Origin: Solidesulfovibrio alcoholivorans DSM 5433 | Lineage (GTDB): Bacteria; Desulfobacterota; Desulfovibrionia; Desulfovibrionales; Desulfovibrionaceae | Length of the DNA stretch: 64,000 bases | NCBI RefSeq assembly: GCF_000702665.1 | Contig: NZ_JNJA01000013.1 | Span: 39,204-103,203, forward strand | Direction: 5' to 3' | Program-made: the position numbers and the translations under genes | Notes under the pieces: generated by a model | Told to the model about the DNA's origin: nothing | What the model saw: only the letters and a program-made list of their open reading frames with translations | Database searches by the model: none | Shown here: piece after piece, positions 1-8,028 of the stretch | Layout: every line of letters starts with the position of its first letter | How positions within the stretch are numbered: the stretch's first letter is position 1

Positions 1-172
1 CTACGCGCCGGAAATCAAGTTCTTCGCCACGCAGATCGACGCGACGCCGGAGCTGGAAACCGCGATTTCGGGCATGTTCGTGGCCGGCGACGGGCCGGGC
101 GTGGCCGGGAACATCGTCTCGGCCGCCGCCACGGGCCTCATCCCGGCAAAGGCCATCTTGCGCAGACTATAA
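1..172 (+). CDS. FAD-dependent dehydrogenase, C-terminal fragment (partial)
   Basis: Only the last 56 codons are inside the window; the gene begins upstream. The fragment contains FVAGDGPGVAGNIVSAAATG, which resembles the C-terminal FAD-binding end of the 'NAD(FAD)-utilizing dehydrogenase' family (COG2509 type): a strand ending in AGDG followed by a glycine/alanine-rich helix that contacts the flavin. Reading frame 2 is open from the window edge to TAA at 170-172. The substrate cannot be told from this piece. A GCC TCC GGC-type palindromic repeat follows 18 bases after the stop. Confidence 0.7.
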   Translation, partial: YAPEIKFFATQIDATPELETAISGMFVAGDGPGVAGNIVSAAATGLIPAKAILRRL

Positions 173-190
173 AAACAAAAAAGAAAAGAT

Positions 191-247
191 GCCTCCGGCG
201 GCCAGGAGGGGCCGAGGGCCCCTCCTGGACCACCCCGAAAGGGGGGA
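191..247 (+). repeat. 3'-end palindromic repeat, copy 1
   Basis: Begins GCCTCCGGCGGCCAGGAGG, continues into its own inverted half (CCCCTCCTGGACC) and ends in a C-run/G-run stem. It starts 18 bases after the stop of the flavoprotein gene, reading in the same direction. It is one of at least eight related copies in the window. Possible roles are RNA 3'-end hairpin/terminator or REP-like element; there is no good U-run. Confidence 0.7.
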
Positions 248-310
248 TTCCAGGGGAAATATCGGAAGATCGAAACAGGACGGGAGACGCGACGCTCCCC
301 CTAGACGGGA

Positions 311-350
311 GTCCAGAGGGCGATAGCCCTTTGGCCGCCGGAGGCGTCCC
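311..350 (-). repeat. 3'-end palindromic repeat, copy 2
   Basis: Read on the minus strand it carries GCCTCCGGCGGCC followed by a short inverted repeat (AAAGGGC / GCCCTCT). It lies 19 bases beyond the stop of the minus-strand diguanylate cyclase and is in the same orientation as that gene. Copies 1 and 2 therefore face each other between two convergent genes. Confidence 0.6.
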
Positions 351-369
351 CCAACCCTACCATTCGGAA

Positions 370-1422
370 TCAAACACGCGGGCGTTCGTAGGCGCGGACC
401 TGGTTGCGGCCCGAGGATTTGGCCACGTACAGGGCCTTGTCCGCGGCGTCCACGAGGTGGTCCACATTGGGCGAAGCGCAGTCGGCGAGCAGTTCGGCCA
501 CGCCGATGCTGACGTTGATCTTGATGCCGCCGACCAGGATCTGGCCGTCGGGATCGCGGATGACGAAGTTGTAGCGCTCGATCTTGCGCCGGATGATCTC
601 GGCCAGCTCCTCGGCCTCGTCCTTGCCGATATCGGCCAGGGTCACGGCGAATTCCTCGCCGCCGTAACGGGCCGGGAAGATGTCGCGGTCCTCGAGCTGC
701 TTGATCTCCTCGGCGAAGCCTTTGAGGATCGAGCCCACGACAACCAGGGCCTGATCACCGATGCGGTGACCGTGCTCATCGTTGAAGCGCTTGAAAAAAT
801 CGATGTCGCACATGAAAAGCGACAGCGGCTTGCCCTCGGCCACGGCACGTTCCACGGCCTTGCCGACGTGGCTGTCGAAGGCGCGGCGGTTGTGGATGCC
901 GGTCAGCGCGTCGGTGAGGCTCATGGCCACCATCTTCTCGGCGTCCTTCTCGATCATGGAGGCCATTTCCCGGAACCCCCGCCGGATGGTGCCGAGCATG
1001 CGCTCCACGTCGCCGCCCGTCTCCACGGCTTCCACCGTGACGTTTTCGAGCTTCTGCACCCCGCCCTTGTGGCGGAAAAGCGTTTCCTGAAACTCCTGGA
1101 CGAGGGAGGCGGTCTCCTGGAGCGTGCGCGTGAGTGCCCGGTTCCAGGGGGCGCTCAGAATGCGCTCGTTGATCTTGATCACCTCGCGGAACTTCTCGTC
1201 GGAGAAATCCCGGACCTTGAGCACTTCCATGACCAGGGCCTGGATCTGTTCCTTCTGTTCGTTGTCCAGAAAATCGTAGTCCTTGATGCCGCGCATGTAG
1301 AGGATCAGCCCGCGCCATTTGGAGTTGCGGGGCACGCCGACACGGTCGAGCATGGCGCATACCGCGTCCGAACAAGCGGGAACGCCCTGGGCCGGTTTGT
1401 TTCGCTGCCAATCCTTGTTCAT
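370..1422 (-). CDS. GGDEF-domain diguanylate cyclase
   Basis: 350 residues. The N-terminal 160 or so residues are a helical region without a recognised sensor motif. The C-terminal GGDEF domain (about 165-345) has the DALTGIHNRR entry motif, the DIDFFKRFND metal/substrate segment and the active-site signature GGEEF at 254-258, so it should make cyclic di-GMP from two GTP. A product-inhibition RxxD at the usual five-residue distance before GGEEF is not seen. No signal peptide or membrane segment is visible, so it should be cytoplasmic. The gene stands alone, convergent with the flavoprotein gene and divergent from the STAS gene. The input signal is unknown. Confidence 0.9.
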   Translation of the reverse strand: MNKDWQRNKPAQGVPACSDAVCAMLDRVGVPRNSKWRGLILYMRGIKDYDFLDNEQKEQIQALVMEVLKVRDFSDEKFREVIKINERILSAPWNRALTRTLQETASLVQEFQETLFRHKGGVQKLENVTVEAVETGGDVERMLGTIRRGFREMASMIEKDAEKMVAMSLTDALTGIHNRRAFDSHVGKAVERAVAEGKPLSLFMCDIDFFKRFNDEHGHRIGDQALVVVGSILKGFAEEIKQLEDRDIFPARYGGEEFAVTLADIGKDEAEELAEIIRRKIERYNFVIRDPDGQILVGGIKINVSIGVAELLADCASPNVDHLVDAADKALYVAKSSGRNQVRAYERPRV

Positions 1423-1616
1423 GCGTCACTCGTTTCGGGCTTGCGGTTTTCCGGCGCTCGCGCTCGCGCCCGCGCCGCGCCTGCTTCGGAGGTTCTTTTT
1501 TTCTACACGCTTCCGCAGGAAGGCGGAAGGGAAATCTCGCCCTCCCTGCCGGTTGCCCGGCCGTGCGGCCCATGGTACAGGCCATTTCGCCGCTATCGCA
1601 GCGAACCGGAGGAGAC

Positions 1617-1958
1617 ATGGATCTGACCGTAACCGGGCACGGTGCCCTGACCCTGGTGGCAGGCCTGCCCAAAATCTTCGACTACACCACCTGCCCCGAT
1701 TTCCAGCGCGCCCTGGCCCCCATGATCGAGGCTGCGCCCAAGGTGCTGTGCTTCGACCTCACGGGCGTGGAATTCATGGATTCCAGCGCCATCGGCAGCC
1801 TCATCACCGTGCGCAACCGTCTGCTCCCCGAAGGGGGCGTGGTCGCCCTTTGCGCCATCAGCGACGGCGTGGCCAAGGTGCTGCGCATCGCCGACCTCGG
1901 CAAGGTGTTTTCCATCCACGCCGACGTCGCCGCCGCCCTCGCCGCCCACGGCTGCTGA
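1617..1958 (+). CDS. STAS-domain protein (anti-sigma factor antagonist type)
   Basis: 113 residues, a single STAS domain. The FDLTGVEFMDSSAIGSL segment holds the conserved phospho-acceptor serine region (MDSSAIG) of SpoIIAA/RsbV-like anti-anti-sigma factors. The start at 1617 is preceded by GGAGGA at 1608-1613; an upstream in-frame ATG at 1563 would add 18 residues of poor quality. Such proteins bind a kinase/anti-sigma factor when dephosphorylated, but no partner kinase or sigma factor lies beside it. The methyltransferase-like gene follows after 17 bases, so the two are probably co-transcribed. Confidence 0.85.
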   Translation: MDLTVTGHGALTLVAGLPKIFDYTTCPDFQRALAPMIEAAPKVLCFDLTGVEFMDSSAIGSLITVRNRLLPEGGVVALCAISDGVAKVLRIADLGKVFSIHADVAAALAAHGC

Positions 1959-1975
1959 CGCTTCCGCGCCCCGCC

Positions 1976-2641
1976 ATGCTCATCCGCTACACGCCCGGGC
2001 GCACCGGCCTTGGCGAGGGGGTGCGCCGCGCGGCGCGCGCCCTGCTCTATGCCCCGACGGCCTGGCGGATGGCCCGTGATCCCGCCTATCCCTGGATCAA
2101 CGCCGGGGCAGTGCACTGCCTCGACCGCTTCCTCGCCCCGTCCATGACCGCTTTCGAGTGGGGAGGCGGGCGCAGCACGTTTTTTTTCGCCAGCCGCGTG
2201 GCCCGTCTCGTGACCGTGGAACACCGGGAAAAGTGGCGCCGCCGCCTGGCCCGGGAACTCGTCGGCCAGGGCGTCGCCAATGTCACGCTGCGTTTCGCCC
2301 CCCCCGGAGACGCCAAGGGGCGGCCCGAAGACCGCCCCGCCGTCTGGCGACAAACGGGCTATGTCCCGGGAAAACCGGAATTCGCCGCCTATGCCGACGC
2401 CATCCTCGACTTCGGCCCGGACAGCTTCGATCTCGTCAGCGTGGACGGCCGGGCCCGCGTGGCCTGCGCCCTCAATGCCCTGTCGCGCCTGCGTCCCGGC
2501 GGCCTGCTCGTGCTCGACAACAGCGAATGGGAGAAATACGCCCCCGTCTTCACCGCCGCTTCCGGCTGGCCGCGCCGGGATTTCGAAAACGGCGTCTGGC
2601 GCACCACGATCTGGTGTCGCCCCGCCGGGGCAAACACGTGA
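1976..2641 (+). CDS. Class I methyltransferase-like protein
   Basis: 221 residues. FEWGGGRST (about 60-68) resembles the glycine-rich AdoMet loop, followed by VTVEHREKW (acidic residue at the end of strand 2) and SFDLVSVDGRARV then LRPGGLLVLDNSEW, the order seen in Rossmann-fold methyltransferases. The substrate is unknown; genes of this kind often lie in glycan or surface loci. ATG at 1976 has no strong Shine-Dalgarno site and lies 17 bases after the STAS gene. A GNAT-like gene follows 31 bases downstream in the same direction, suggesting a three-gene unit. Confidence 0.65.
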   Translation: MLIRYTPGRTGLGEGVRRAARALLYAPTAWRMARDPAYPWINAGAVHCLDRFLAPSMTAFEWGGGRSTFFFASRVARLVTVEHREKWRRRLARELVGQGVANVTLRFAPPGDAKGRPEDRPAVWRQTGYVPGKPEFAAYADAILDFGPDSFDLVSVDGRARVACALNALSRLRPGGLLVLDNSEWEKYAPVFTAASGWPRRDFENGVWRTTIWCRPAGANT

Positions 2642-2672
2642 CAGAAGCCTTGCCCGGGCGTATGGAGGCGGT

Positions 2673-3845
2673 ATGACGGTTCCCACTGACCAATTGACCT
2701 TGCGCTTCGCCCGGTCCATGGCCGAGGCGAACCAGGAACGTTGGGACGCCCTGGCCGAGCCCCTGGACACGCCCTTTTTCGAATACGCGTGGCTCAAGTT
2801 GCTGGAAGACTCCGGCAGCGCCGCCCCGGCCAAGGGCTGGTATCCCAACCACCTGCTCGCCCATGCCGGCGGCGTCATGGTCGGCGCGCTGCCCATGTAC
2901 TTGAAGTGGCACTCCGACGGCGAATTCGTCTTCGACCAGCTCTGGGGCGAGGCGGCCTCGCGCCTGGGGCTGCCCTACTTTCCGCGCCTCGTCGCAGCCA
3001 GCCCCTTCACCCCGGCCACAGGACTGCGCTTCCTGGCCGACTCCGACATGAACCAGGTGCGTCTTTCCCGGCGCATGTTCGAAGCCGTCGAACAATACTG
3101 CCTGGGCAACGGCGTCCAGGGCGCGGCCCTGCTCTTCACCGAACCGGACTTCGCCGCCGCCTCGGAGGACCACGGCTTCACGGCCTGGCGGCATCAGGGC
3201 TACCTTTGGCGCAACCGCGGTTTTTCCGATTTCGACGACTTCCTGTCCACGCTCAACGCCAACCGGCGCAAGTCCGTGCGCCACGAGCGCAGCGCCCTGG
3301 CCGCGTCCGGCGTGCGCGTGGAGATCGTCTCCGGCGCGGATATCCCGGATTCGTTTTTTCCCATCATGCGCGAGCTCTACGACCGCACCAACGCCAAGTT
3401 CGGTCCCTGGGGCTGCCGCTACCTGACGCCGGCCTTCTTCGAGGGTCTGCCCGCGGCCTTCCGCCACCGTCTGGCCTTTGCCGCCGCGTTCCGGGAGGGC
3501 CGCCGCGACCCCGTGGCCCTGGCCATGCTCGCCCACAAGCGCGACATCCTCTTCGGCCGCTACTGGGGCTCGTTCGAGGACATCCCTTTCCTGCACTTCG
3601 AGCTGTGCTACTACGCCCCCATCGCCTGGGCCATCGCCCACGGCATCACCCGGTACGACCCCGGCATGGGCGGCGCGCACAAGGCCCGTCGCGGCTTCGT
3701 GTCCGTATCCAGCTACAGCAGCCACCGCTTTTTCGACCCGCGCATGGACATGATCTTCCGCACGCACATCGACCGCGTCAACCAGTTGGAAAACCACTAC
3801 ATCGACGAGCTCAACGAACTGCTGCCCCTGCGGCGCAAGGGCTAG
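2673..3845 (+). CDS. GNAT-fold protein, COG3146 / FemAB-like acyltransferase family
   Basis: 390 residues. The chain resembles the COG3146 (DUF482) family of acyl-CoA N-acyltransferase-fold proteins: FFEYAWLKLLEDSG near the N-terminus, LNANRRKSVRHERSAL in the middle (a basic helix typical of FemAB/GNAT folds), and CYYAPIAWAIAHGITRYDPGMGGAHKARRG near the C-terminus. The family is annotated as possibly acting on peptidoglycan or amino-acyl substrates, but the reaction has not been settled to my knowledge. ATG 2673 is preceded by GGAGG at 2664-2668, which decides the start; a much longer open frame upstream is a shadow of the methyltransferase gene. Confidence 0.75.
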   Translation: MTVPTDQLTLRFARSMAEANQERWDALAEPLDTPFFEYAWLKLLEDSGSAAPAKGWYPNHLLAHAGGVMVGALPMYLKWHSDGEFVFDQLWGEAASRLGLPYFPRLVAASPFTPATGLRFLADSDMNQVRLSRRMFEAVEQYCLGNGVQGAALLFTEPDFAAASEDHGFTAWRHQGYLWRNRGFSDFDDFLSTLNANRRKSVRHERSALAASGVRVEIVSGADIPDSFFPIMRELYDRTNAKFGPWGCRYLTPAFFEGLPAAFRHRLAFAAAFREGRRDPVALAMLAHKRDILFGRYWGSFEDIPFLHFELCYYAPIAWAIAHGITRYDPGMGGAHKARRGFVSVSSYSSHRFFDPRMDMIFRTHIDRVNQLENHYIDELNELLPLRRKG

Positions 3846-3867
3846 GCCGGCACAGACCGGCTGGTTG

Positions 3868-3956
3868 CGTCCCTTAAAAAATACGTCCGTATTTTTCAAA
3901 ATAAGGATACGTAGAAGTTGTCCTCCAAAAAAATGCACTTTCTTGGGGACGCGGCA
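3868..3956 (-). repeat. AT-rich 3' element, copy A
   Basis: Read on the minus strand directly after the cNMP-protein stop codon: GCCGCG, T-run, GACAAC, then a terminal palindrome AAAAATACG-TC-type stem (AAAATACGGACGTATTTT). It aligns over about 90 bases with the segment after phoU (copy B) and with 62985-63075 (copy C). The end palindrome followed by T-rich sequence could act as a bidirectional terminator, but the shared upstream half suggests a distinct dispersed element. Confidence 0.7.
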
Positions 3957-4571
3957 TTAGAACTTGCGATCGAGCAGTTGCCGTAGCACTTCCTCGTCGT
4001 CGGCCGTATCCAGGCCGTCCAGTTCGCGCCGCAGCGCCGTGATCGCCTCGCGCTCGGCCGCGACATGCGCGCGCAGCGCATCGCGTCGCTGCCGGATCGC
4101 CGTCAGGATCGTCGCCTTGCGCGCGTTGGCCGACCCCAGCCGCGCCGTCACCACCTCGGCCAGGCGGCGGAAGATGCGGATGAGGAAATCCTCGCGCTCC
4201 GGACTCGGCAGGAAATCCACATAGCCCATGTCCACGGCCAGGCAGCGTGACGGGACATCGGCCACCACCGTGGCCGTGCGCCCCTTGCCGAGGATGAAGC
4301 TCATCTCGCCGAAGACCGTACCCGGCGCGTCCATGACCGCGACCCGCTTCCCCCCGCGCAGCGCCCGCACCGCGCCGTCGAGCAGCACGAAAAAGGTCTT
4401 TTCGTAGTTGCCCTCCTCGACCACGGTCTCGCCCGCATCGAACAGGCAAAGCGATACCGCCCCGGTGCGCAGCAACAGTTCCAGGTCCTCGCCCGCAAAC
4501 CCCGCCCACAGCGGCAGCTTCGCCATAAGGGCAAGCACGCGAGCGGCGTCGGCGTCCTCGATCCGGCGCAT
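3957..4571 (-). CDS. Cyclic nucleotide-binding-domain protein without output domain
   Basis: 204 residues. Residues 15-130 form a cNMP-binding-type beta-barrel: VVEEGNYEKTFFVLLDGAVRA and PGTVFGEMSFILG(K)GRTATVVA match the fold and its phosphate-binding-cassette position, although the classical GE-x7-RAA pattern is only partly kept (GEMSF...RTATV). The remaining 70 residues are a charged helical tail, not a helix-turn-helix. It begins 5 bases after the end of a Crp/Fnr regulator gene and should be translated with it. A sensor or antagonist role for the neighbour is possible but is inference. Confidence 0.75.
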   Translation of the reverse strand: MRRIEDADAARVLALMAKLPLWAGFAGEDLELLLRTGAVSLCLFDAGETVVEEGNYEKTFFVLLDGAVRALRGGKRVAVMDAPGTVFGEMSFILGKGRTATVVADVPSRCLAVDMGYVDFLPSPEREDFLIRIFRRLAEVVTARLGSANARKATILTAIRQRRDALRAHVAAEREAITALRRELDGLDTADDEEVLRQLLDRKF

Positions 4572-4576
4572 ACCGC

Positions 4577-5269
4577 CTAGCCCTCCGTATTCCCGGCGGC
4601 GGCCGCCTCGAGTCCGGCGCGGTCGCGAATCTCGATTTTCCTGCCGCGCACCACGACATGGCCGGCTTCCGCGAGCTTCTTGAGCGCCCGGGAAAGGGCT
4701 TCGGGCGTGGCCCCGACGATCTTGGCCACCTCGCGCTGGCTGATGGAAAGGCGCACGAGGTCCCCGGACAGGGCCCTGCCGGCCTCATGCAGCAAAAAGA
4801 CGGCCACACGCCCGGGCAGGTCGCGCAGGGCAAGCGATTCGATCATGGCCATGGCCTCCTTGAACCGGCCGCACATGAGCCGCATCAGGTCGGTGAACGC
4901 CTGCGGACTGTCCTGGATCGCCTCGGCCAGGGCTTTGGTCGGGAATTCCAACACCAGCGTCTCGGCAAGCGCGGCGGCGAAAGCGGGAAAGGAGGCGCTG
5001 TCCACCAGCGTGCACAGGCAAAAGGGTTCGCCGGGCCCGAGCAGGAAAAGCGTCTGTTCCCGGCCGTCCGGCCCGGCCCGGTAGACCTTGGCCTGCCCGG
5101 TGGCAATGCAGTGGAAAACGTCCGCGGCCTGCTCCTTGACGGCAAGGAGCGCCCCGGGCGCATATCTGGTCGCGCGCGCGTTCGCCGCGAGCGTTTGCAG
5201 CCGCGCTTCGGGCATGCCCCCGAAAAGCGGCAGGGATCGCAACAGGATCATCCGCGCGGTCTGGTCCAT
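4577..5269 (-). CDS. Crp/Fnr-family transcriptional regulator
   Basis: 230 residues. The N-terminal cupin-like effector domain (about 10-130) contains DVFHCIATGQAKVYRAGPDGREQTLFLLGPGE. The C-terminal winged helix has RLSISQREVAKIVGATPEALSRALKKL (about 170-196), the recognition helix lying in PEALSRALKKL. The N-terminal CxxC-type iron-sulfur cysteines of FNR are absent; two cysteines occur in the effector domain (FCLCTLVD). The effector could be heme, NO or a nucleotide. GGAGG lies 5 bases upstream of ATG 5269. It is the only Crp/Fnr regulator in the window, so it is one candidate to bind the palindrome at the apr promoter, but nothing proves this. Confidence 0.88.
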   Translation of the reverse strand: MDQTARMILLRSLPLFGGMPEARLQTLAANARATRYAPGALLAVKEQAADVFHCIATGQAKVYRAGPDGREQTLFLLGPGEPFCLCTLVDSASFPAFAAALAETLVLEFPTKALAEAIQDSPQAFTDLMRLMCGRFKEAMAMIESLALRDLPGRVAVFLLHEAGRALSGDLVRLSISQREVAKIVGATPEALSRALKKLAEAGHVVVRGRKIEIRDRAGLEAAAAGNTEG

Positions 5270-5310
5270 AGTTCCTCCGGTTCACCTTCCACGCCCCGCC
5301 GACCTTTCCG

Positions 5311-5342
5311 AAAACAAAAGGGGCGGCCCAGCGCGCCGCCCC
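5311..5342 (-). terminator. Intrinsic terminator of ggt
   Basis: On the minus strand an 8-bp perfect stem (GGGGCGGC / GCCGCCCC, 7-base loop) is followed by TTTTGTTTTC. It lies 25 bases after the ggt stop codon. Confidence 0.85.
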
Positions 5343-5366
5343 AGCTTGCAGACCCTTTGACCGGGA

Positions 5367-7100
5367 TCAGTATCCGGCCGCCAGTCCGTCGCCGCGCGGG
5401 TCGGTCGCGCCGAAGCGCACGCCTGTTTGCGGATCGATCAGGATCGCCCCGGCATGCCCCATGGTATCCGTGTAGGCGTCAACGACCTTAACGGGATGCC
5501 CCCGGCGGCGCAATTCTTCCACTGCGGCATCGCTCATGCGGCTTTCCAGCTTGAGATCGTTCGACGACGCTCCCCAGGTACGGCCATGCAGCCAGCGGGG
5601 TGCGGCGATCGCGTCCTGGGGCGTCATGCCGAAATCCACGATACGCGTCACGATGGCGGCCTGCGTTTGCGGCTGCCCTTCGCCGCCCATGGTGCCGTAC
5701 ACGAGGTAGGGCTTGCCGTCCCGCAACAGCATGGCGGGATTGAGGGTATGGAATGTGCGCTTGTGCGGTTCGAGATGATTGACGTGGTTGGGATCCAGGG
5801 AGAAGAAGCTGCCCCTATTTTGCAACAGCACCCCGGTATCGCCGGCCACGATTCCGGAACCGAAATCATGGTAGATGCTCTGGATCAACGAAACGGCATT
5901 GCCCTGTTCGTCCACCACGCCAAGCCAGATCGTGTCGCCCTTGGGGTCAAGGGGTTTGACTTCCTTCGCCGCGTTTTTGAGATCGATGCGCGCGGCCTGA
6001 TCCTTGCCGTGTTGTGCCGAGAGCAGGTCCTTCAGGGGAATGGACGAGAAAGCCGGGTCCGTCAGGTAGCGATCGCGATCGGCAAACGCCTCCTTGGTCG
6101 CCTCGACGATCAGGTGATAATAGTCCGCGGAGCCTTCGCCGAGCTTTTGCACGTCGAAATTGTTCAGAATGTTCAGGATCTCGAGGGAGGCCATCCCCTG
6201 GGTGTTGGGCGGGAAATTGTAGGCGACAAGGTTGCGGTACGGCACATGGATCGGTTCGACCCAGTCCGCCGTATGCTTGGCGAAATCGTCGAGCGTCAGC
6301 ATGCCTCCGTTTTGCTGGAGATACGCGACAATCCTCTTGGCAATGGGACCTTTATAGAAGGCGTCCGCCCCGTCCGTGGCGATGGTCTCCAGTGTCGCGG
6401 CCAGGGTGGGCAGTTTCATGACTTCGCCGAAGGTGTACGCCTTGCCCCCCGGCTTCAGGTACATGCCCGAAAACGCATCAAAGCGCTGGAGATTGCGGAA
6501 TTCCTGATCATTGGGATTGACGTTGATCGCTTCCCAATACGCCAGGCTCGGGCTGACGGGGAAACCGTCGCGCGCATAAGCGACGGCGGACTGGAAAAGG
6601 CGCGCCCAGGGCAGGCTTTTCCCCATGGATTCCTTGGCGTAGCGGTAGGCGGCATCCCAACCGGAGACGACGCCCGGCACGGTATTGGCAGCCAGGAATC
6701 CGCGGGAGGGAATCTTGCTCAGCCCCTTGGATTTGTAAAAATCGATGGTCGCTTTTTCGCCGGCCCGGCCGCTGGCGTTCAGGGCGCGCAATTCCCCGGT
6801 CTTCGCATTGTAAATCAACCAGAAATTGTCGCCGCCGAGCGTGCACATCTGCGGGTAGACCACCGCCAGCGTGGACGCGACGGCAATGGCCGCGTCCACG
6901 GCATTGCCACCGGCGCGCAACACATCCACACCGGCCTGGGTGGCCAGATAATTCGGCGAGGTGACCATCCCCTTCGTGGTCATGGGGTCGATGGTCCGGG
7001 AGGCCGTCTCGCTGTATTTTCCGGTTTGTGCCCGGAGGGTTCCCACAAAAAGGGTCATCGAAAAGACTCCAACCAAGACAACGCATTTTCGAAACGTCAT
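5367..7100 (-). CDS. ggt: Exported gamma-glutamyltransferase (glutathione hydrolase)
   Basis: 577 residues. A hydrophobic N-terminal stretch after MTFRK and an Ala-Gln (RAQTG) junction near residue 26 look like a signal peptide, placing the enzyme in the periplasm. The N-terminal nucleophile hydrolase precursor would cleave itself before Thr390 (GD/TIWLGVVDEQGNAV), giving a 188-residue small subunit. GGEGQPQTQ in the small subunit is the oxyanion-hole diglycine. Members hydrolyse glutathione and other gamma-glutamyl compounds or transfer the glutamyl group. The T-I-W context, instead of the enteric T-T-H, is closer to YwrD-like family members, so the natural substrate is uncertain. AAAGGAG precedes the ATG. 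Confidence 0.92.
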   Translation of the reverse strand: MTFRKCVVLVGVFSMTLFVGTLRAQTGKYSETASRTIDPMTTKGMVTSPNYLATQAGVDVLRAGGNAVDAAIAVASTLAVVYPQMCTLGGDNFWLIYNAKTGELRALNASGRAGEKATIDFYKSKGLSKIPSRGFLAANTVPGVVSGWDAAYRYAKESMGKSLPWARLFQSAVAYARDGFPVSPSLAYWEAINVNPNDQEFRNLQRFDAFSGMYLKPGGKAYTFGEVMKLPTLAATLETIATDGADAFYKGPIAKRIVAYLQQNGGMLTLDDFAKHTADWVEPIHVPYRNLVAYNFPPNTQGMASLEILNILNNFDVQKLGEGSADYYHLIVEATKEAFADRDRYLTDPAFSSIPLKDLLSAQHGKDQAARIDLKNAAKEVKPLDPKGDTIWLGVVDEQGNAVSLIQSIYHDFGSGIVAGDTGVLLQNRGSFFSLDPNHVNHLEPHKRTFHTLNPAMLLRDGKPYLVYGTMGGEGQPQTQAAIVTRIVDFGMTPQDAIAAPRWLHGRTWGASSNDLKLESRMSDAAVEELRRRGHPVKVVDAYTDTMGHAGAILIDPQTGVRFGATDPRGDGLAAGY

Positions 7101-7151
7101 CGTACACTCCTTTCACAGGACTCGCATCCGACCTTTTGACTTGCGCCAAAA

Positions 7152-7180
7152 ATGTTAGCCATCTTAAAATGTAATGTAAA
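7152..7180 (-). promoter_or_regulatory. Candidate sigma-70 promoter of ggt
   Basis: Minus-strand TTTACA (7175-7180) and TAACAT (7152-7157) are separated by 17 bases, inside an AT-rich island (about 7160-7230) that stands out from the GC-rich surroundings. The predicted start is about 45 bases upstream of the ggt ATG. Confidence 0.55.
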
Positions 7181-7265
7181 TAAAGATTTTATTTTAATAA
7201 CTATTGCCATTCTTGAAAAATATATTTCATTCTCCCCAGCCCAGCCTCTTCCCCATGCGCAGCGC

Positions 7266-7300
7266 AAAAAAAAGGGGGAGGCCCGAGGCCTCCCCCTTTT
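7266..7300 (-). terminator. Intrinsic terminator of the apr-qmo operon
   Basis: A 10-bp perfect stem (GGGGGAGGCC / GGCCTCCCCC) with a 3-base loop, T-run of eight on the minus strand and four on the plus strand. It follows the qmoD stop by about 20 bases and ends the apr-qmo transcript. Confidence 0.9.
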
Positions 7301-7320
7301 GAACGGCACGGGGCCGTTTT

Positions 7321-8013
7321 CTACCACTTGTCCGTAGCAAACGCGTCGGAGCCGAAGCCGAAGTCCGAAGACGGCTCGCCGCCGACAACGGGCTCGCCGG
7401 TGCCGCCGGCAGCGGCTTCGCCGCCGGCCGGGGCGGCGCCGCCCGCAGCCACGGTGACAACGCCATGCTTTTTCACATCCTCGATCATCTTGAGCAGCTC
7501 GTCAACCTTGCCGATGTATTCGGTGACCTTGGCTTCGGAGGCGACGATGACCTTCTCGCCCTCGTCCTTCATGGAAGCCTCGAGTTTCTTGGCCTTTTCT
7601 TCGGCGGCCTTGCAGCGCACCTCGACGTCTTTCAGGATGGCGGTCTTCTCGGCCAGTTCCTTCTCGACGGTGGCGAGCTTGGCGGACATTTCCTCGTTGG
7701 CCTTCTTGGTTTCGGCCAGCTTGGCGAAAATGGCGCTGATTTCGGCCACGACGTCGGGCGGCAGCACGGACACGGAAACGTTCTGGGCGGTGCTGCCGAG
7801 CTCGCCGCTGCTCATGCGCACGAGTTCGGGATGCTGTTCGTATATCCAGGCCTTGGCCAGGGCGGCGGCGAAAGGAGCGAGTTCCGCATCGATTTCCATG
7901 CCGGCCATGAACCCGACCATCTCGGCCACGGCTTTCTTGTTGCCTTCCTTGTCGACGCCTTTCAGGTACGACACGAACGCGTTCATGGGGAAGACTTTGC
8001 GAGCTTCAGCCAT
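7321..8013 (-). CDS. qmoD: QmoD-like conserved protein, promoter-distal gene of the qmo operon
   Basis: 230 residues, no cofactor motif. The first 90 residues are a folded-looking domain (FVSYLKGVDKEGNKKAVAEMVGFMAG); residues about 95-165 are Lys/Glu/Ala-rich with heptad character and should form a coiled coil; the last 45 residues are Gly/Ala-rich and probably disordered. In Desulfovibrio vulgaris a hypothetical protein gene (DVU0851) occupies the same place after qmoC and has been studied with qmoABC deletion; I identify this one by position and character. It starts 15 bases after qmoC, with AAGGAGG upstream. Its biochemical role is not established from sequence. Confidence 0.8.
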   Translation of the reverse strand: MAEARKVFPMNAFVSYLKGVDKEGNKKAVAEMVGFMAGMEIDAELAPFAAALAKAWIYEQHPELVRMSSGELGSTAQNVSVSVLPPDVVAEISAIFAKLAETKKANEEMSAKLATVEKELAEKTAILKDVEVRCKAAEEKAKKLEASMKDEGEKVIVASEAKVTEYIGKVDELLKMIEDVKKHGVVTVAAGGAAPAGGEAAAGGTGEPVVGGEPSSDFGFGSDAFATDKW

Positions 8014-8028
8014 GGTATCCTCCTTAAA

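Noticed and set aside
191..247. CRISPR array from the repeated GC palindromes
   Set aside because: Copies are dispersed singly over the window, not in tandem with spacers, and no cas gene is near.
331..1626. Long plus-strand frame of 431 codons
   Set aside because: It is antisense to the GGDEF gene on the other strand; its protein is Gly/Val/His-rich shadow sequence without family features. Many frames of this kind (for example 5427-7139, 9436-11904, 13100-14944) were left out for the same reason.
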